Source: RGIG3009 sp045653425
GTDB lineage: Bacteria; Bacillota; Clostridia; Oscillospirales; Acutalibacteraceae
Reading direction: 5' to 3'
Length of the DNA: 24,287 nucleotides
Assembly (NCBI GenBank): GCA_045653425.1
Contig: JAZOLU010000009.1
Span: 1 to 24,287, forward strand
Position numbers and translations under genes: made by a program. The number at the start of each line of letters is the position of its first letter. Position 1 is the stretch's first letter. Below the pieces are notes generated by a model. The model had not been told where the DNA came from and did no database searches. It saw only the letters and a program-made list of their open reading frames with translations. Of the stretch, positions 1 through 6,524 are shown piece by piece.

Positions 1-775
1 CAGTTGTATAACGCACTTCATCGAGATTTCCTTCCCAAATATGACGACTATCTTCGATATATTTAAGTAATAACGCATCGGAAATTCCGCTATAACCGAG
101 CAAAACAGGTTTACTAAAGTCAATGCCGCCGGCTTTATCTATTTCCTGAACAAGTACGTTATTGCCCATCTTAGAACCACGAGCTTTTCCAAGCATATTG
201 ATTTCACCATCAACAACAGAAAGAACAGGTTTAATATTCAATACACCGCCGACAACTGCGACCGTTTTTGAAATGCGTCCGCCTTTCTTGAGGTACTCAA
301 GCGTATCTACCAATGCAACAATAACAATCTTTTTCTTTTCTTCCTCAAGTGTTGCCGCAATTTCCTCAGCGCTTTTTCCTTCATCCAAAAGTCTGAATGC
401 CAATTCTACTAAGATACCGCTACCCATTGCCGCACTGGCACTATCGACAATATAAATGTTGTCAAAATCCTCCGCCGCAATCATTGCGCTTTGGTATGTA
501 CCCGAGAATTTAGAAGCAAGAGTAATAACAACTGCGGCTTCGCCCGCCTCTTTTGCATTTTCGAATTCTTTTATAAATGCATCGGGTGTTGCTTGGCTTG
601 TGGTTGGAAGCACATCGCTTTCTATAAGCTTTTCATAAAATGTTTTGTGGTCGATGGTTACACCGTCAATATATTCCTCTGCACCAAAATTCACGGTAAG
701 CGGAACAGTATGTACACGGCTTTTAAATTCGGGCATTAAATCGGCTGTGGAATCCACAATAATTCTTGTTTTCAT
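1..775 (-). CDS. DegV family fatty-acid-binding protein (3' end cut by window edge)
   Basis: 258 codons are present, starting at an ATG at 775-773 with an AAGGAG site 9 nt upstream. The C-terminus (about 20 residues of a usual ~280) lies beyond position 1. DegV motifs are visible in order: DSTADL at residues 8-13, TTSQATP at 58-64, SGTYQSA at 91-97, YLKKGGRIS at 161-169 and IKPVL at 181-185. DegV/FakB proteins hold a fatty acid in a buried cavity; in firmicutes some present it to the FakA kinase for phosphorylation. No FakA partner is visible here. The gene lies 19 nt after a MarR-type regulator on the same strand, so the two are probably one operon. Codon use is more AT-rich than that of genes to the right. 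The family call is firm; the specific ligand is unknown. Confidence 0.93.
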   Translation of the reverse strand, partial: MKTRIIVDSTADLMPEFKSRVHTVPLTVNFGAEEYIDGVTIDHKTFYEKLIESDVLPTTSQATPDAFIKEFENAKEAGEAAVVITLASKFSGTYQSAMIAAEDFDNIYIVDSASAAMGSGILVELAFRLLDEGKSAEEIAATLEEEKKKIVIVALVDTLEYLKKGGRISKTVAVVGGVLNIKPVLSVVDGEINMLGKARGSKMGNNVLVQEIDKAGGIDFSKPVLLGYSGISDALLLKYIEDSRHIWEGNLDEVRYTT

Positions 776-794
776 AACTATCTACTCCTTATCT

Positions 795-1241
795 TTATCT
801 TTCGCCGTTTTTGGAAACGGCATCTAAACTTTCACTAATAATGGAAAGACTGCGATAAAACGCTATTCTTTCTTCCTCGGTAAGTCCATCGCTGATGGCA
901 TCAAGAACACCGCTGATTTTATCGGCAATCTTTTTGCCAACCTCGTTTCCTTTGTCTGTCAAAATGAGAGGACTTTTGTATCTCTTTGCGTTTTTAGATT
1001 CACAAGTCAAATATCCGTTGTTTTCAAGATAATCGAGAGCGCGGGAAATGGTTGCTTTATCTTCCTCGCAGCGTTCACAAAGAGCGGTAGCCGTTGCGCC
1101 TTTGTTGGTGTAAAGATAATACAAGCAAGAAACGTGCGCGCTTCTCAAACGGTATTCCGCCATTTCCTGGTTCTTAATCTTCCGAATATTACGACTAATT
1201 CTGTTAATGAGCACAGTAAAAGTTTCAAATCTTTCTTTCAT
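795..1241 (-). CDS. MarR-family transcriptional regulator
   Basis: 148 residues, the normal MarR length. The start ATG is preceded by GGAGGT 8 nt upstream. The order is an N-terminal dimerisation helix, then a winged helix-turn-helix: helix around SAHVSCLYYLY (34-44), recognition helix around EEDKATISRALDYLENNGYL (59-78), a wing ending near KSPLILTDKG (89-98), and C-terminal dimerisation helices. It is first in an operon with the DegV gene. Two copies of a 20-bp palindrome flank its promoter, which strongly suggests autoregulation. FabT-like control of fatty-acid metabolism is an attractive inference because DegV proteins bind fatty acids, but no lipid-synthesis genes are in view, so the effector is unknown. 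Confidence 0.92.
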   Translation of the reverse strand: MKERFETFTVLINRISRNIRKIKNQEMAEYRLRSAHVSCLYYLYTNKGATATALCERCEEDKATISRALDYLENNGYLTCESKNAKRYKSPLILTDKGNEVGKKIADKISGVLDAISDGLTEEERIAFYRSLSIISESLDAVSKNGER

Positions 1242-1258
1242 TTTGCTACCTCCACAGC

Positions 1259-1280
1259 ACTTGTTGAAACCTCAACAAGT
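1259..1280. promoter_or_regulatory. Operator 1 (MarR-type palindrome)
   Basis: Perfect inverted repeat CTTGTTGA-N4-TCAACAAG at 1260-1279, extended by an A/T pair on the outside. It covers the predicted transcription start of marR-degV. The size and symmetry fit a MarR dimer site. Confidence 0.85.
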
Positions 1281-1284
1281 GTAA

Positions 1285-1313
1285 AGTATAACACAAACTT
1301 GTTGAAATGTCAA
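1285..1313 (-). promoter_or_regulatory. Sigma-A promoter of marR-degV
   Basis: Read on the minus strand, -35 TTGACA (1313-1308) and -10 TATACT (1290-1285) are separated by exactly 17 nt. Transcription should begin near 1278, inside the downstream operator, about 37 nt before the marR start codon. Confidence 0.88.
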
Positions 1314-1318
1314 CAAGT
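1297..1318. promoter_or_regulatory. Operator 2 (MarR-type palindrome)
   Basis: A second copy of the same palindrome, CTTGTTGA-N4-TCAACAAG at 1298-1317, differs from operator 1 only in the central 4 nt. It overlaps the -35 box of the marR promoter. Its centre is 38 bp from operator 1. Confidence 0.85.
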
Positions 1319-1327
1319 ACATTAAAT

Positions 1328-1363
1328 AAAGCGGCAGGCAGATACGAATCTCCTTGCCGCTTT
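1328..1363. terminator. Terminator hairpin between spoVAC and the marR promoter
   Basis: The outer stem is AAAGCGGCA/TGCCGCTTT (1328-1336 with 1355-1363), followed by an inner AGAT/ATCT stem with loop ACGA. It lies 18 nt beyond the spoVAC stop codon. The T-run is better on the plus strand (six T) than on the minus strand (TTTATTT), so it may act in both directions and keep spoVAC transcription out of the marR promoter. Confidence 0.65.
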
Positions 1364-1381
1364 TTTGAAAATATACCGTTG

Positions 1382-1825
1382 CTAAATCACTTGCATCAGC
1401 CAATAGATAAAACCATAAATCACACTCGCCACCACGCCGTACACGATGACGGGGCCGGCGATGGAGAACATTTTGGCACCGACGCCGAGGACGTAACCCT
1501 CGCTTTTGAATTCGATGGCGGGGGATGCCATAGCATTGGCAAAGCCGGTGATGGGCACCAACGTGCCGGCACCGGCGTGCTTGGCGAGGTTATCGTACAC
1601 GTTAAGCCCCGTGAGCAGTACGCTGATGAAAATGAGCGTTAGTGAGCCGAGCAAACGCGCATCCTTGTCCTCCATTCCGCCGGCGCTTGCCAGCAAAATG
1701 ACAACCTCCCCCACGGCGCACAAGGCACCGCCCACCAAAAAAGCGCACAGACAATCGCGCAGTAACGGCGATTTGGGGGCGCGCTTTTTGGCAATGCTCT
1801 GGTATTCCTGTTTGGTGACTTTCAT
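1382..1825 (-). CDS. spoVAC: Stage V sporulation protein AC
   Basis: 147 residues from an ATG at 1825-1823 preceded by AAGGAG at 7 nt. A longer open frame reaches upstream to 1888 but lacks a ribosome site. SpoVAC is an inner-membrane component of the SpoVA system that moves dipicolinic acid into the forespore and out on germination. Family features are the N-terminal basic stretch with KKRAPKSP (13-20), a hydrophobic segment (FLVGGALCAVG), the AGAGTLVPITGF motif, EGYVLGVGAKMF, and a C-terminal hydrophobic helix ending in YWLMQVI. SpoVAE shares AGAG-VP-TGF but is about 30 residues shorter and lacks this N-terminus. The usual partners spoVAD and spoVAE are not adjacent, which is atypical. It has its own candidate sigma-G promoter and a downstream terminator. 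Confidence 0.85.
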   Translation of the reverse strand: MKVTKQEYQSIAKKRAPKSPLLRDCLCAFLVGGALCAVGEVVILLASAGGMEDKDARLLGSLTLIFISVLLTGLNVYDNLAKHAGAGTLVPITGFANAMASPAIEFKSEGYVLGVGAKMFSIAGPVIVYGVVASVIYGFIYWLMQVI

Positions 1826-1843
1826 AACCTCACTCCTTGGTGC

Positions 1844-1872
1844 TAGTGTGCCACCGCGCGGGCAGATTATGC
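1844..1872 (-). promoter_or_regulatory. Candidate sigma-G (forespore) promoter of spoVAC
   Basis: On the minus strand, GCATA (1872-1868) is followed after 17 nt by CACACTA (1850-1844). The sigma-G consensus is roughly GHATR - 17/18 nt - CATNHTA, so there is one mismatch in the -10. The position (start near 1837, just before the ribosome site) and the function of spoVAC fit. No sigma-A promoter is evident here. Confidence 0.5.
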
Positions 1873-1907
1873 AAAAAACGACCGACAAGTAACACTTGTC
1901 GGTCGTT
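1873..1907 (-). terminator. Rho-independent terminator of the hydrolase-proBAC-FNT-PTS operon
   Basis: A 14-bp perfect stem (1877-1890 with 1894-1907) with a 3-nt loop, followed on the minus strand by six T (1878-1873). It begins 14 nt beyond the stop codon of the PTS_EIIC_2-like gene. Confidence 0.93.
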
Positions 1908-1920
1908 TGGTTTTGAATGG

Positions 1921-2997
1921 TTACGCCTCTAATTTTAAATCGCCCTCACGAATCCAGCCAATACGGCGAAGCGGCAAACTGATAAGCCAGGTGAGCACCG
2001 CGGGCAACACAATGCAAATGAGCACCAGCCCCACCCAATCCATTGCCGTGGGGGTGATGGCGACGGCACCGGACTCCTTCACCGGATTTATCCAACCTGT
2101 CCACACACCGATGGGCCCGCACAAACCGCACGTGCCCATACCGGAGTTAATGGGCGCGCCGTTCATTTCCATTTTAAACACGCAGGTGGCGATGGGGCCG
2201 GTGATGGCGGATGCCACCGTGGGCGGAATCCAAATGCGGGGGTTGCGCACAATGTTGCCCATTTGCAACATACTGGTGCCCAGCCCTTGCGACACAATGC
2301 CGCCCCAGCGGTTTTCGCGGAAACTCATCACCGCGAAACCGACCATTTGGGCACAGCAGCCGGCCACCGCCGCGCCGCCTGCCAAGCCGGTGAGCCCCAG
2401 CGCGGCACAAATGGCGGCACTGGAAATGGGAAGTGTGAGCGCAATACCCACCAACACCGAAACCACAATGCCCATTAAGAAAGGTTGCAGGGTGGTGGCT
2501 TGTTTAATCATATCCCCAAACACGGTAGCTACACTGCCAATGGCGGGGGCAATCCACTTAGCGAGCGCCACACCCACCAAAATGGTAACGGCGGGGGTGA
2601 CTAAAATATCTACCTTGGTTTCTTTGCTGACGAGTTTGCCGCATTCGGCGGCGACAATGGCGATAACAAGCACCGCCAGCGGGCCGCCTGCGCCGCCTTC
2701 CGTGTTGGCCGCCCAGCCAACCGCCACCAACGAAAACAGTACCATAGGCGGGCATTGCAGCGCATAACCGATGGCAACGGCCATAGCCGCGCCGGAAACC
2801 GCCATAGCATACGTGCCGATATCCGTTAAAAACGAGATATCCAACTGCGAGCCGAGCGTTTTGATGATGGTGCCGATGAGCAACGAGCAGAACAAGCCCT
2901 GCGCCATAGCACCCAGCGCATCAATGAAATACCGCTTGGCAGAAAACTCGATGTTTTTGCGTTTTAAAAACGCGGCGAACTTTTCCCGTGTGGACAT
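1921..2997 (-). CDS. PTS_EIIC_2 / PfoR-like multi-pass membrane protein
   Basis: 358 residues with many hydrophobic segments (about 9-10 predicted by eye). The N-terminal block RKNIEFSAKRYFIDALGAMA (13-32), followed by GLFCSLLIGTIIKTLG, is typical of the EIIC_2 family that includes Clostridium perfringens PfoR. Later blocks rich in GG, NPRIW and GMGTCGLCGPIG also fit. The protein looks like a PTS permease subunit, but no EIIA or EIIB is nearby, so sugar transport by phosphorylation cannot be inferred; PfoR was described as a regulator. The start ATG has AAGGAG about 11 nt upstream. It follows the FNT-family gene by 15 nt and is last in the operon before a strong terminator. Confidence 0.78.
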   Translation of the reverse strand: MSTREKFAAFLKRKNIEFSAKRYFIDALGAMAQGLFCSLLIGTIIKTLGSQLDISFLTDIGTYAMAVSGAAMAVAIGYALQCPPMVLFSLVAVGWAANTEGGAGGPLAVLVIAIVAAECGKLVSKETKVDILVTPAVTILVGVALAKWIAPAIGSVATVFGDMIKQATTLQPFLMGIVVSVLVGIALTLPISSAAICAALGLTGLAGGAAVAGCCAQMVGFAVMSFRENRWGGIVSQGLGTSMLQMGNIVRNPRIWIPPTVASAITGPIATCVFKMEMNGAPINSGMGTCGLCGPIGVWTGWINPVKESGAVAITPTAMDWVGLVLICIVLPAVLTWLISLPLRRIGWIREGDLKLEA

Positions 2998-3012
2998 ACG
3001 TGAACCCTCTCC

Positions 3013-3648
3013 TTACTTTTTCTCCAAAAACCGTTGAATATAACCTACCCCTGCGCCGCCGACCACGTTGCCCAGCGTAACCGCCAGCAACGATACGGCA
3101 AAGCCCTTGCACCAGCCAAAGCCGAACAGGTAAGCGGCGTAGTACACCATATTTGCCACGATGTGGTCGAACCCGCACGCGACGAATACGGTGATAAAAA
3201 ACATTAAGTACAACATAGCGGCAACCTTGTTATCGCTGTGTTTTTTGAAGGAGAGTACCCCATACGCTACCAGTACGGCACACAAAATGCCGAGTACAAA
3301 CAAACTTAAAAAACTATCTTCACATTTGGTGGTGACCACCGATTGTACACGGGCGGCAACGGCATCCCACTGGCGGGAAACAAACAACGCCAGCGCGCCC
3401 AGCGCGGCACCCACCGCATTGGTGACGTAAGCCAGCAAGGCATCCCACACCGTGTAGCCATTTTCATAAGCCAACAACGGAATAACGCGGGTAACCAACA
3501 TCGCGTTAAAATTGGCGACCATTAAAATGCCGATGCTGAAAAACAACGCCCCCAGCGGCACGCTTTGCGTGAGTAAAAAGATGATGGCACCAAACGAAAT
3601 GGAAAAGCCCGCCATAATACCGCTGACAATTTTTTGACTCAGTTTCAT
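3013..3648 (-). CDS. Formate/nitrite transporter (FNT) family protein, short form
   Basis: 211 residues, against a usual 260-280 for FocA/NirC proteins. The FNT hallmark GFDHIVANM, with its central histidine, appears around residues 158-166. A C-terminal LGNVVGGAG glycine motif follows. The N-terminal half has NFNAMLVTR and YVTNAVGAALGAL, which resemble the first FNT helices. The family forms pentameric channels for small monovalent acids such as formate, nitrite, hydrosulfide or lactate. The substrate cannot be read here. Start ATG with GAGGAGG 7 nt upstream; 25 nt after proC and 15 nt before the PTS_EIIC_2 gene. The shortness seems natural because the frame is intact and flanked by good gene boundaries. 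Confidence 0.8.
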   Translation of the reverse strand: MKLSQKIVSGIMAGFSISFGAIIFLLTQSVPLGALFFSIGILMVANFNAMLVTRVIPLLAYENGYTVWDALLAYVTNAVGAALGALALFVSRQWDAVAARVQSVVTTKCEDSFLSLFVLGILCAVLVAYGVLSFKKHSDNKVAAMLYLMFFITVFVACGFDHIVANMVYYAAYLFGFGWCKGFAVSLLAVTLGNVVGGAGVGYIQRFLEKK

Positions 3649-3673
3649 TGCACTTCCTCCTCAATTTTCACAA

Positions 3674-4480
3674 TCAGTTGCCCAGTTCGCGCGTGCGCTC
3701 AAACGCGGCCTGCACCGCGCCCATCACCGCACCGCGGAACGCGCCGTCCTCCAACGCGTGAACACCCACAATGGTACTGCCGCCGGGGCTGCACACCGCG
3801 TCCTTTAACTGGCCGGGGTGGCGACCGTCGGTTTCCACCATTTGCGCCGCGCCCGCTACGGTGCGCGCCGCGTACCGCAGGGCTTTGTCCCGCGGCAGGC
3901 CACATTCCACCGCGCCGTCTGCCAATGCTTCAATAAACAAATACACAAACGCGGGACCGCAACCGGACAACGCGCTGCCCGCGTCCATTAACGGTTCGGG
4001 TAACGAGTCAATCGTGCCCGCATCTGCCATTAGTTCGCAAAATTCCGCTTGCTCCGCCGCGGTTACCTGTGCGGTGGCAGTGTACAACACCATCCCCTCC
4101 CCAATAGCGGCAGGGGTGTTGGGCATAATGCGAATAATGGGATACGTAGCCCCCAACGCGTTGGTAATGCTCTCCGTGGTAACGCCCGCCGCCATACTCA
4201 CCAGCACAAAACGGTCGGTTCGCGCCGCCAACACGGGTGCTAACGAGCGCAGTACCGCGCCCAACACCTGCGGTTTAACACCCAAAAATACGTAACGGCA
4301 CTGCGCTGCTACGGCGGCGTTATCCCCTGCCGCACAACCGCATTGTTCTGCCAATGCTACGGCTTTTTGATTGTCGTAATCTGCCAGCAACACCTGTGCG
4401 GCGTGCCGTTTACACGCCGCGCGCGCCAGTGCGCCGCCCATATTGCCGGTGCCGATAAAGCCCGCCAAGTAATTTGCCAT
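3674..4480 (-). CDS. proC: Pyrroline-5-carboxylate reductase
   Basis: 268 residues, the normal P5CR length. It catalyses the last step of proline synthesis, NAD(P)H-dependent reduction of 1-pyrroline-5-carboxylate. The Rossmann motif GFIGTGNMG is at residues 7-15. The C-terminal P5CR signature is clear: LSGCGPAFVYLFIEALADG, then LKDAVCSPGGSTI and the final helix. I chose the ATG at 4480-4478 because AAGGGGG lies 7 nt upstream and the protein then begins MANYLAGFIG; the open frame extends to 4612 but overlaps proA. It follows proA by 13 nt in the same operon. Confidence 0.96.
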   Translation of the reverse strand: MANYLAGFIGTGNMGGALARAACKRHAAQVLLADYDNQKAVALAEQCGCAAGDNAAVAAQCRYVFLGVKPQVLGAVLRSLAPVLAARTDRFVLVSMAAGVTTESITNALGATYPIIRIMPNTPAAIGEGMVLYTATAQVTAAEQAEFCELMADAGTIDSLPEPLMDAGSALSGCGPAFVYLFIEALADGAVECGLPRDKALRYAARTVAGAAQMVETDGRHPGQLKDAVCSPGGSTIVGVHALEDGAFRGAVMGAVQAAFERTRELGN

Positions 4481-4493
4481 ACGGATACCCCCT

Positions 4494-5738
4494 TTATCGA
4501 ACGTGGCCGTTGCCGCGGACCACGTATTTGTACGTTGTGAGTTCGCGCAGACCCATAGGGCCTCGCGCGTGCAGTTTTTGCGTGGAAATGCCAATTTCGC
4601 AGCCCAGCCCAAACTCGCCGCCGTCCGTAAACCGCGTGGAGGCGTTCACGTACACCGCCGCACTGTCTACCCCCGCTACAAAGCGGTTAGCGGCAGCACG
4701 GTCTTCGGTGACAATTGCCTCGCTGTGGCCGGTGGAATGGGCGGCAATGTGCGCCACGGCGGCATCCACATCGTCTACCACGGCAACCGCCAGAATGTAA
4801 TCCAAAAATTCGGTATCAAAGTCCCGCTCGTCTGCCGGCGTGCCGGGAATGACTGCCGCGGCGCGCGTGTCCAGCCGCAGTTCCACGGGACGTTGCCTGT
4901 CGGTTACCAGCCGCTTGTACAAGCGGGGTAAAAATTCGTGCGCCACGTCGCGGTGTACCAAGCACACCTCCGCGGCGTTGCACACCGACGGGCGGCTGGT
5001 TTTGGCGTTTTCTACAATGGCGAGTGCCTTGTCCATATCTGCCGCGGCATCCACGTAAATGTGGCAAATGCCGGTGCCTGTTTCAATGCACGGTACGGTG
5101 GCGTTTTCCACGCAAGCGCGAATGAGCCCCGCACCGCCGCGAGGAATGAGCAAATCCACCAATCCCACCGCGGTCATCAGTTCCCGCGCGCTGTCGCGCG
5201 TGGTGTCGCGCACCAGTTGAATCATATCTTCGTTTATCCCCAGGCGGCGCAAACCGTCACGCAATGCCTCCACAATGGCAAGCGAGGAACGAAACGCCTC
5301 TTTGCCGCCGCGGAGTACACAGACGTTGCCGCTTTTGAACGCGAGCACCGCCGCGTCCGACGTCACATTCGGGCGGCTTTCGTAAATCATCGCCGTGACG
5401 CCCATAGGGACACTAACCTTTTCCACGTGCAAGCCGTTGTCACGGTCAAACTGTTCCAGCACACGCCCCACGGGGTCGGGCAGTGCCGCCACTTGGCGAA
5501 TCCCCTCCGCCATAGCGGCCAAACGCTCCGCCGTGAGCAGTAAGCGGTCAATCATAACGGGTGACAAGGTGCTGCGCGCCGCCTCTACGTCTGCGGCGTT
5601 GGCCGTCAAAATCTCTTCCGTGTGCGCCAACAGGGCGCACGACATAGATTCCAGTGCCTGGTTTTTTTGGGCGGCGGTAAGCCGCGCCGCCTCGCCACAC
5701 GCGGCTTTTGCCGCGCGCAATATCTCTTGTGTGGTCAT
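4494..5738 (-). CDS. proA: Gamma-glutamyl phosphate reductase (glutamate-5-semialdehyde dehydrogenase)
   Basis: 414 residues, normal for ProA. It reduces glutamyl-5-phosphate with NADPH to glutamate semialdehyde, the second step of proline synthesis. Visible features are YESRPNVTSDAAVLAFKSGN (119-138), the cofactor-binding VLRGGKEA, and the catalytic cysteine C253 in RPSVCNAAE. A C-terminal block reads TRFTDGGEFGLGCEIGIST. The start is taken as the ATG at 5738-5736, which overlaps the proB stop as ATGA, a classic coupled junction. A GTG three codons earlier (5747) is possible but sits too close to the ribosome site. Its stop is 13 nt before proC. Confidence 0.97.
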   Translation of the reverse strand: MTTQEILRAAKAACGEAARLTAAQKNQALESMSCALLAHTEEILTANAADVEAARSTLSPVMIDRLLLTAERLAAMAEGIRQVAALPDPVGRVLEQFDRDNGLHVEKVSVPMGVTAMIYESRPNVTSDAAVLAFKSGNVCVLRGGKEAFRSSLAIVEALRDGLRRLGINEDMIQLVRDTTRDSARELMTAVGLVDLLIPRGGAGLIRACVENATVPCIETGTGICHIYVDAAADMDKALAIVENAKTSRPSVCNAAEVCLVHRDVAHEFLPRLYKRLVTDRQRPVELRLDTRAAAVIPGTPADERDFDTEFLDYILAVAVVDDVDAAVAHIAAHSTGHSEAIVTEDRAAANRFVAGVDSAAVYVNASTRFTDGGEFGLGCEIGISTQKLHARGPMGLRELTTYKYVVRGNGHVR

Positions 5739-6511
5739 ACACTGCACCGCCTTCCTACAAACCGCGTGCCAACGGGTTCGCCCTCCACAATGCGGTACAG
5801 TACCTCCGGCGCCGCGCCGTTGGCAATGACCATATCAATGCCTTCCGCCACCACAAGCTGCGCCGCGTGCAGTTTGGTGGCCATGCCGCCCGTGCCCAGC
5901 GAGGAACCCACACCGCCCGCGAGTGCCAACACGTCGTCACTGAGCGTTTCCACCACGGGAATTAAGCGGGCATCCGGATGGGTGTGGGGGTCGGCATCGT
6001 ACAGACCGTTAATATCCGACAACAGAATAAGCAAATCGGCGTTGGCGTTGACCGCCACAATGGCTCCCAGCGAGTCGTTATCGCCAATACTGATTTCGTC
6101 GGTGGCAACGGTATCGTTTTCGTTAATAATGGGCAACGCGCCCAGTTCCAGTAAACGGAACAACGTGCGGTGGAAATTTTCCTGCCGCTGCGTGTCCCGC
6201 AAATCCGCACCGGTGAGCAGAATTTGCGCCACGGTGTGGTGGTATTCGGAAAACAGTTTGTCGTAAGTGTACATCAGTTCGCACTGACCCACGACGGCAG
6301 CCGCTTGTTTGGTTGCCATATCCGCAGGGCGCGCTTTGAGCGAAAGTTTGCCCACGCCCATACCGATGGCACCGGACGATACCAAAATGACTTCGTGTCC
6401 GGCGTTTTTTAAATCACTCATTACCTTGCACAACAATTCCACCCGCCGAATGTTGAGTTGGCCGGTGGTGTGCGCCAGCGTGGAGGTGCCGACTTTAATG
6501 ACAATACGCAT
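5735..6511 (-). CDS. proB: Glutamate 5-kinase (short form without PUA domain)
   Basis: 258 residues. It phosphorylates glutamate, the committed step of proline synthesis and usually the site of proline feedback inhibition. The amino-acid-kinase fold is evident: IKVGTST near the N-terminus (5-11), VSSGAIGMG (44-52), NENDTV and GDNDSLGA for substrate and ATP binding, and SDINGLYDADP. The protein ends without the C-terminal PUA domain found in the ~367-residue E. coli enzyme; this form is known in several clostridia. The ATG at 6511 has AAGGGG 7 nt upstream. The open frame extends to 6544 but into the end of the upstream gene. The stop overlaps the proA start by 4 nt. Confidence 0.96.
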   Translation of the reverse strand: MRIVIKVGTSTLAHTTGQLNIRRVELLCKVMSDLKNAGHEVILVSSGAIGMGVGKLSLKARPADMATKQAAAVVGQCELMYTYDKLFSEYHHTVAQILLTGADLRDTQRQENFHRTLFRLLELGALPIINENDTVATDEISIGDNDSLGAIVAVNANADLLILLSDINGLYDADPHTHPDARLIPVVETLSDDVLALAGGVGSSLGTGGMATKLHAAQLVVAEGIDMVIANGAAPEVLYRIVEGEPVGTRFVGRRCSV

Positions 6512-6524
6512 ACAATTGCCCCTT

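Noticed and set aside
162..827. Several open frames on the plus strand at the left edge
   Set aside because: They are shadows of the degV gene on the minus strand, which has all family motifs.
1907..2767. 286-codon open frame on the plus strand
   Set aside because: It lies opposite the clear PTS_EIIC_2-like gene, has a low-complexity Ala/Pro/Thr/Met composition and no ribosome site.
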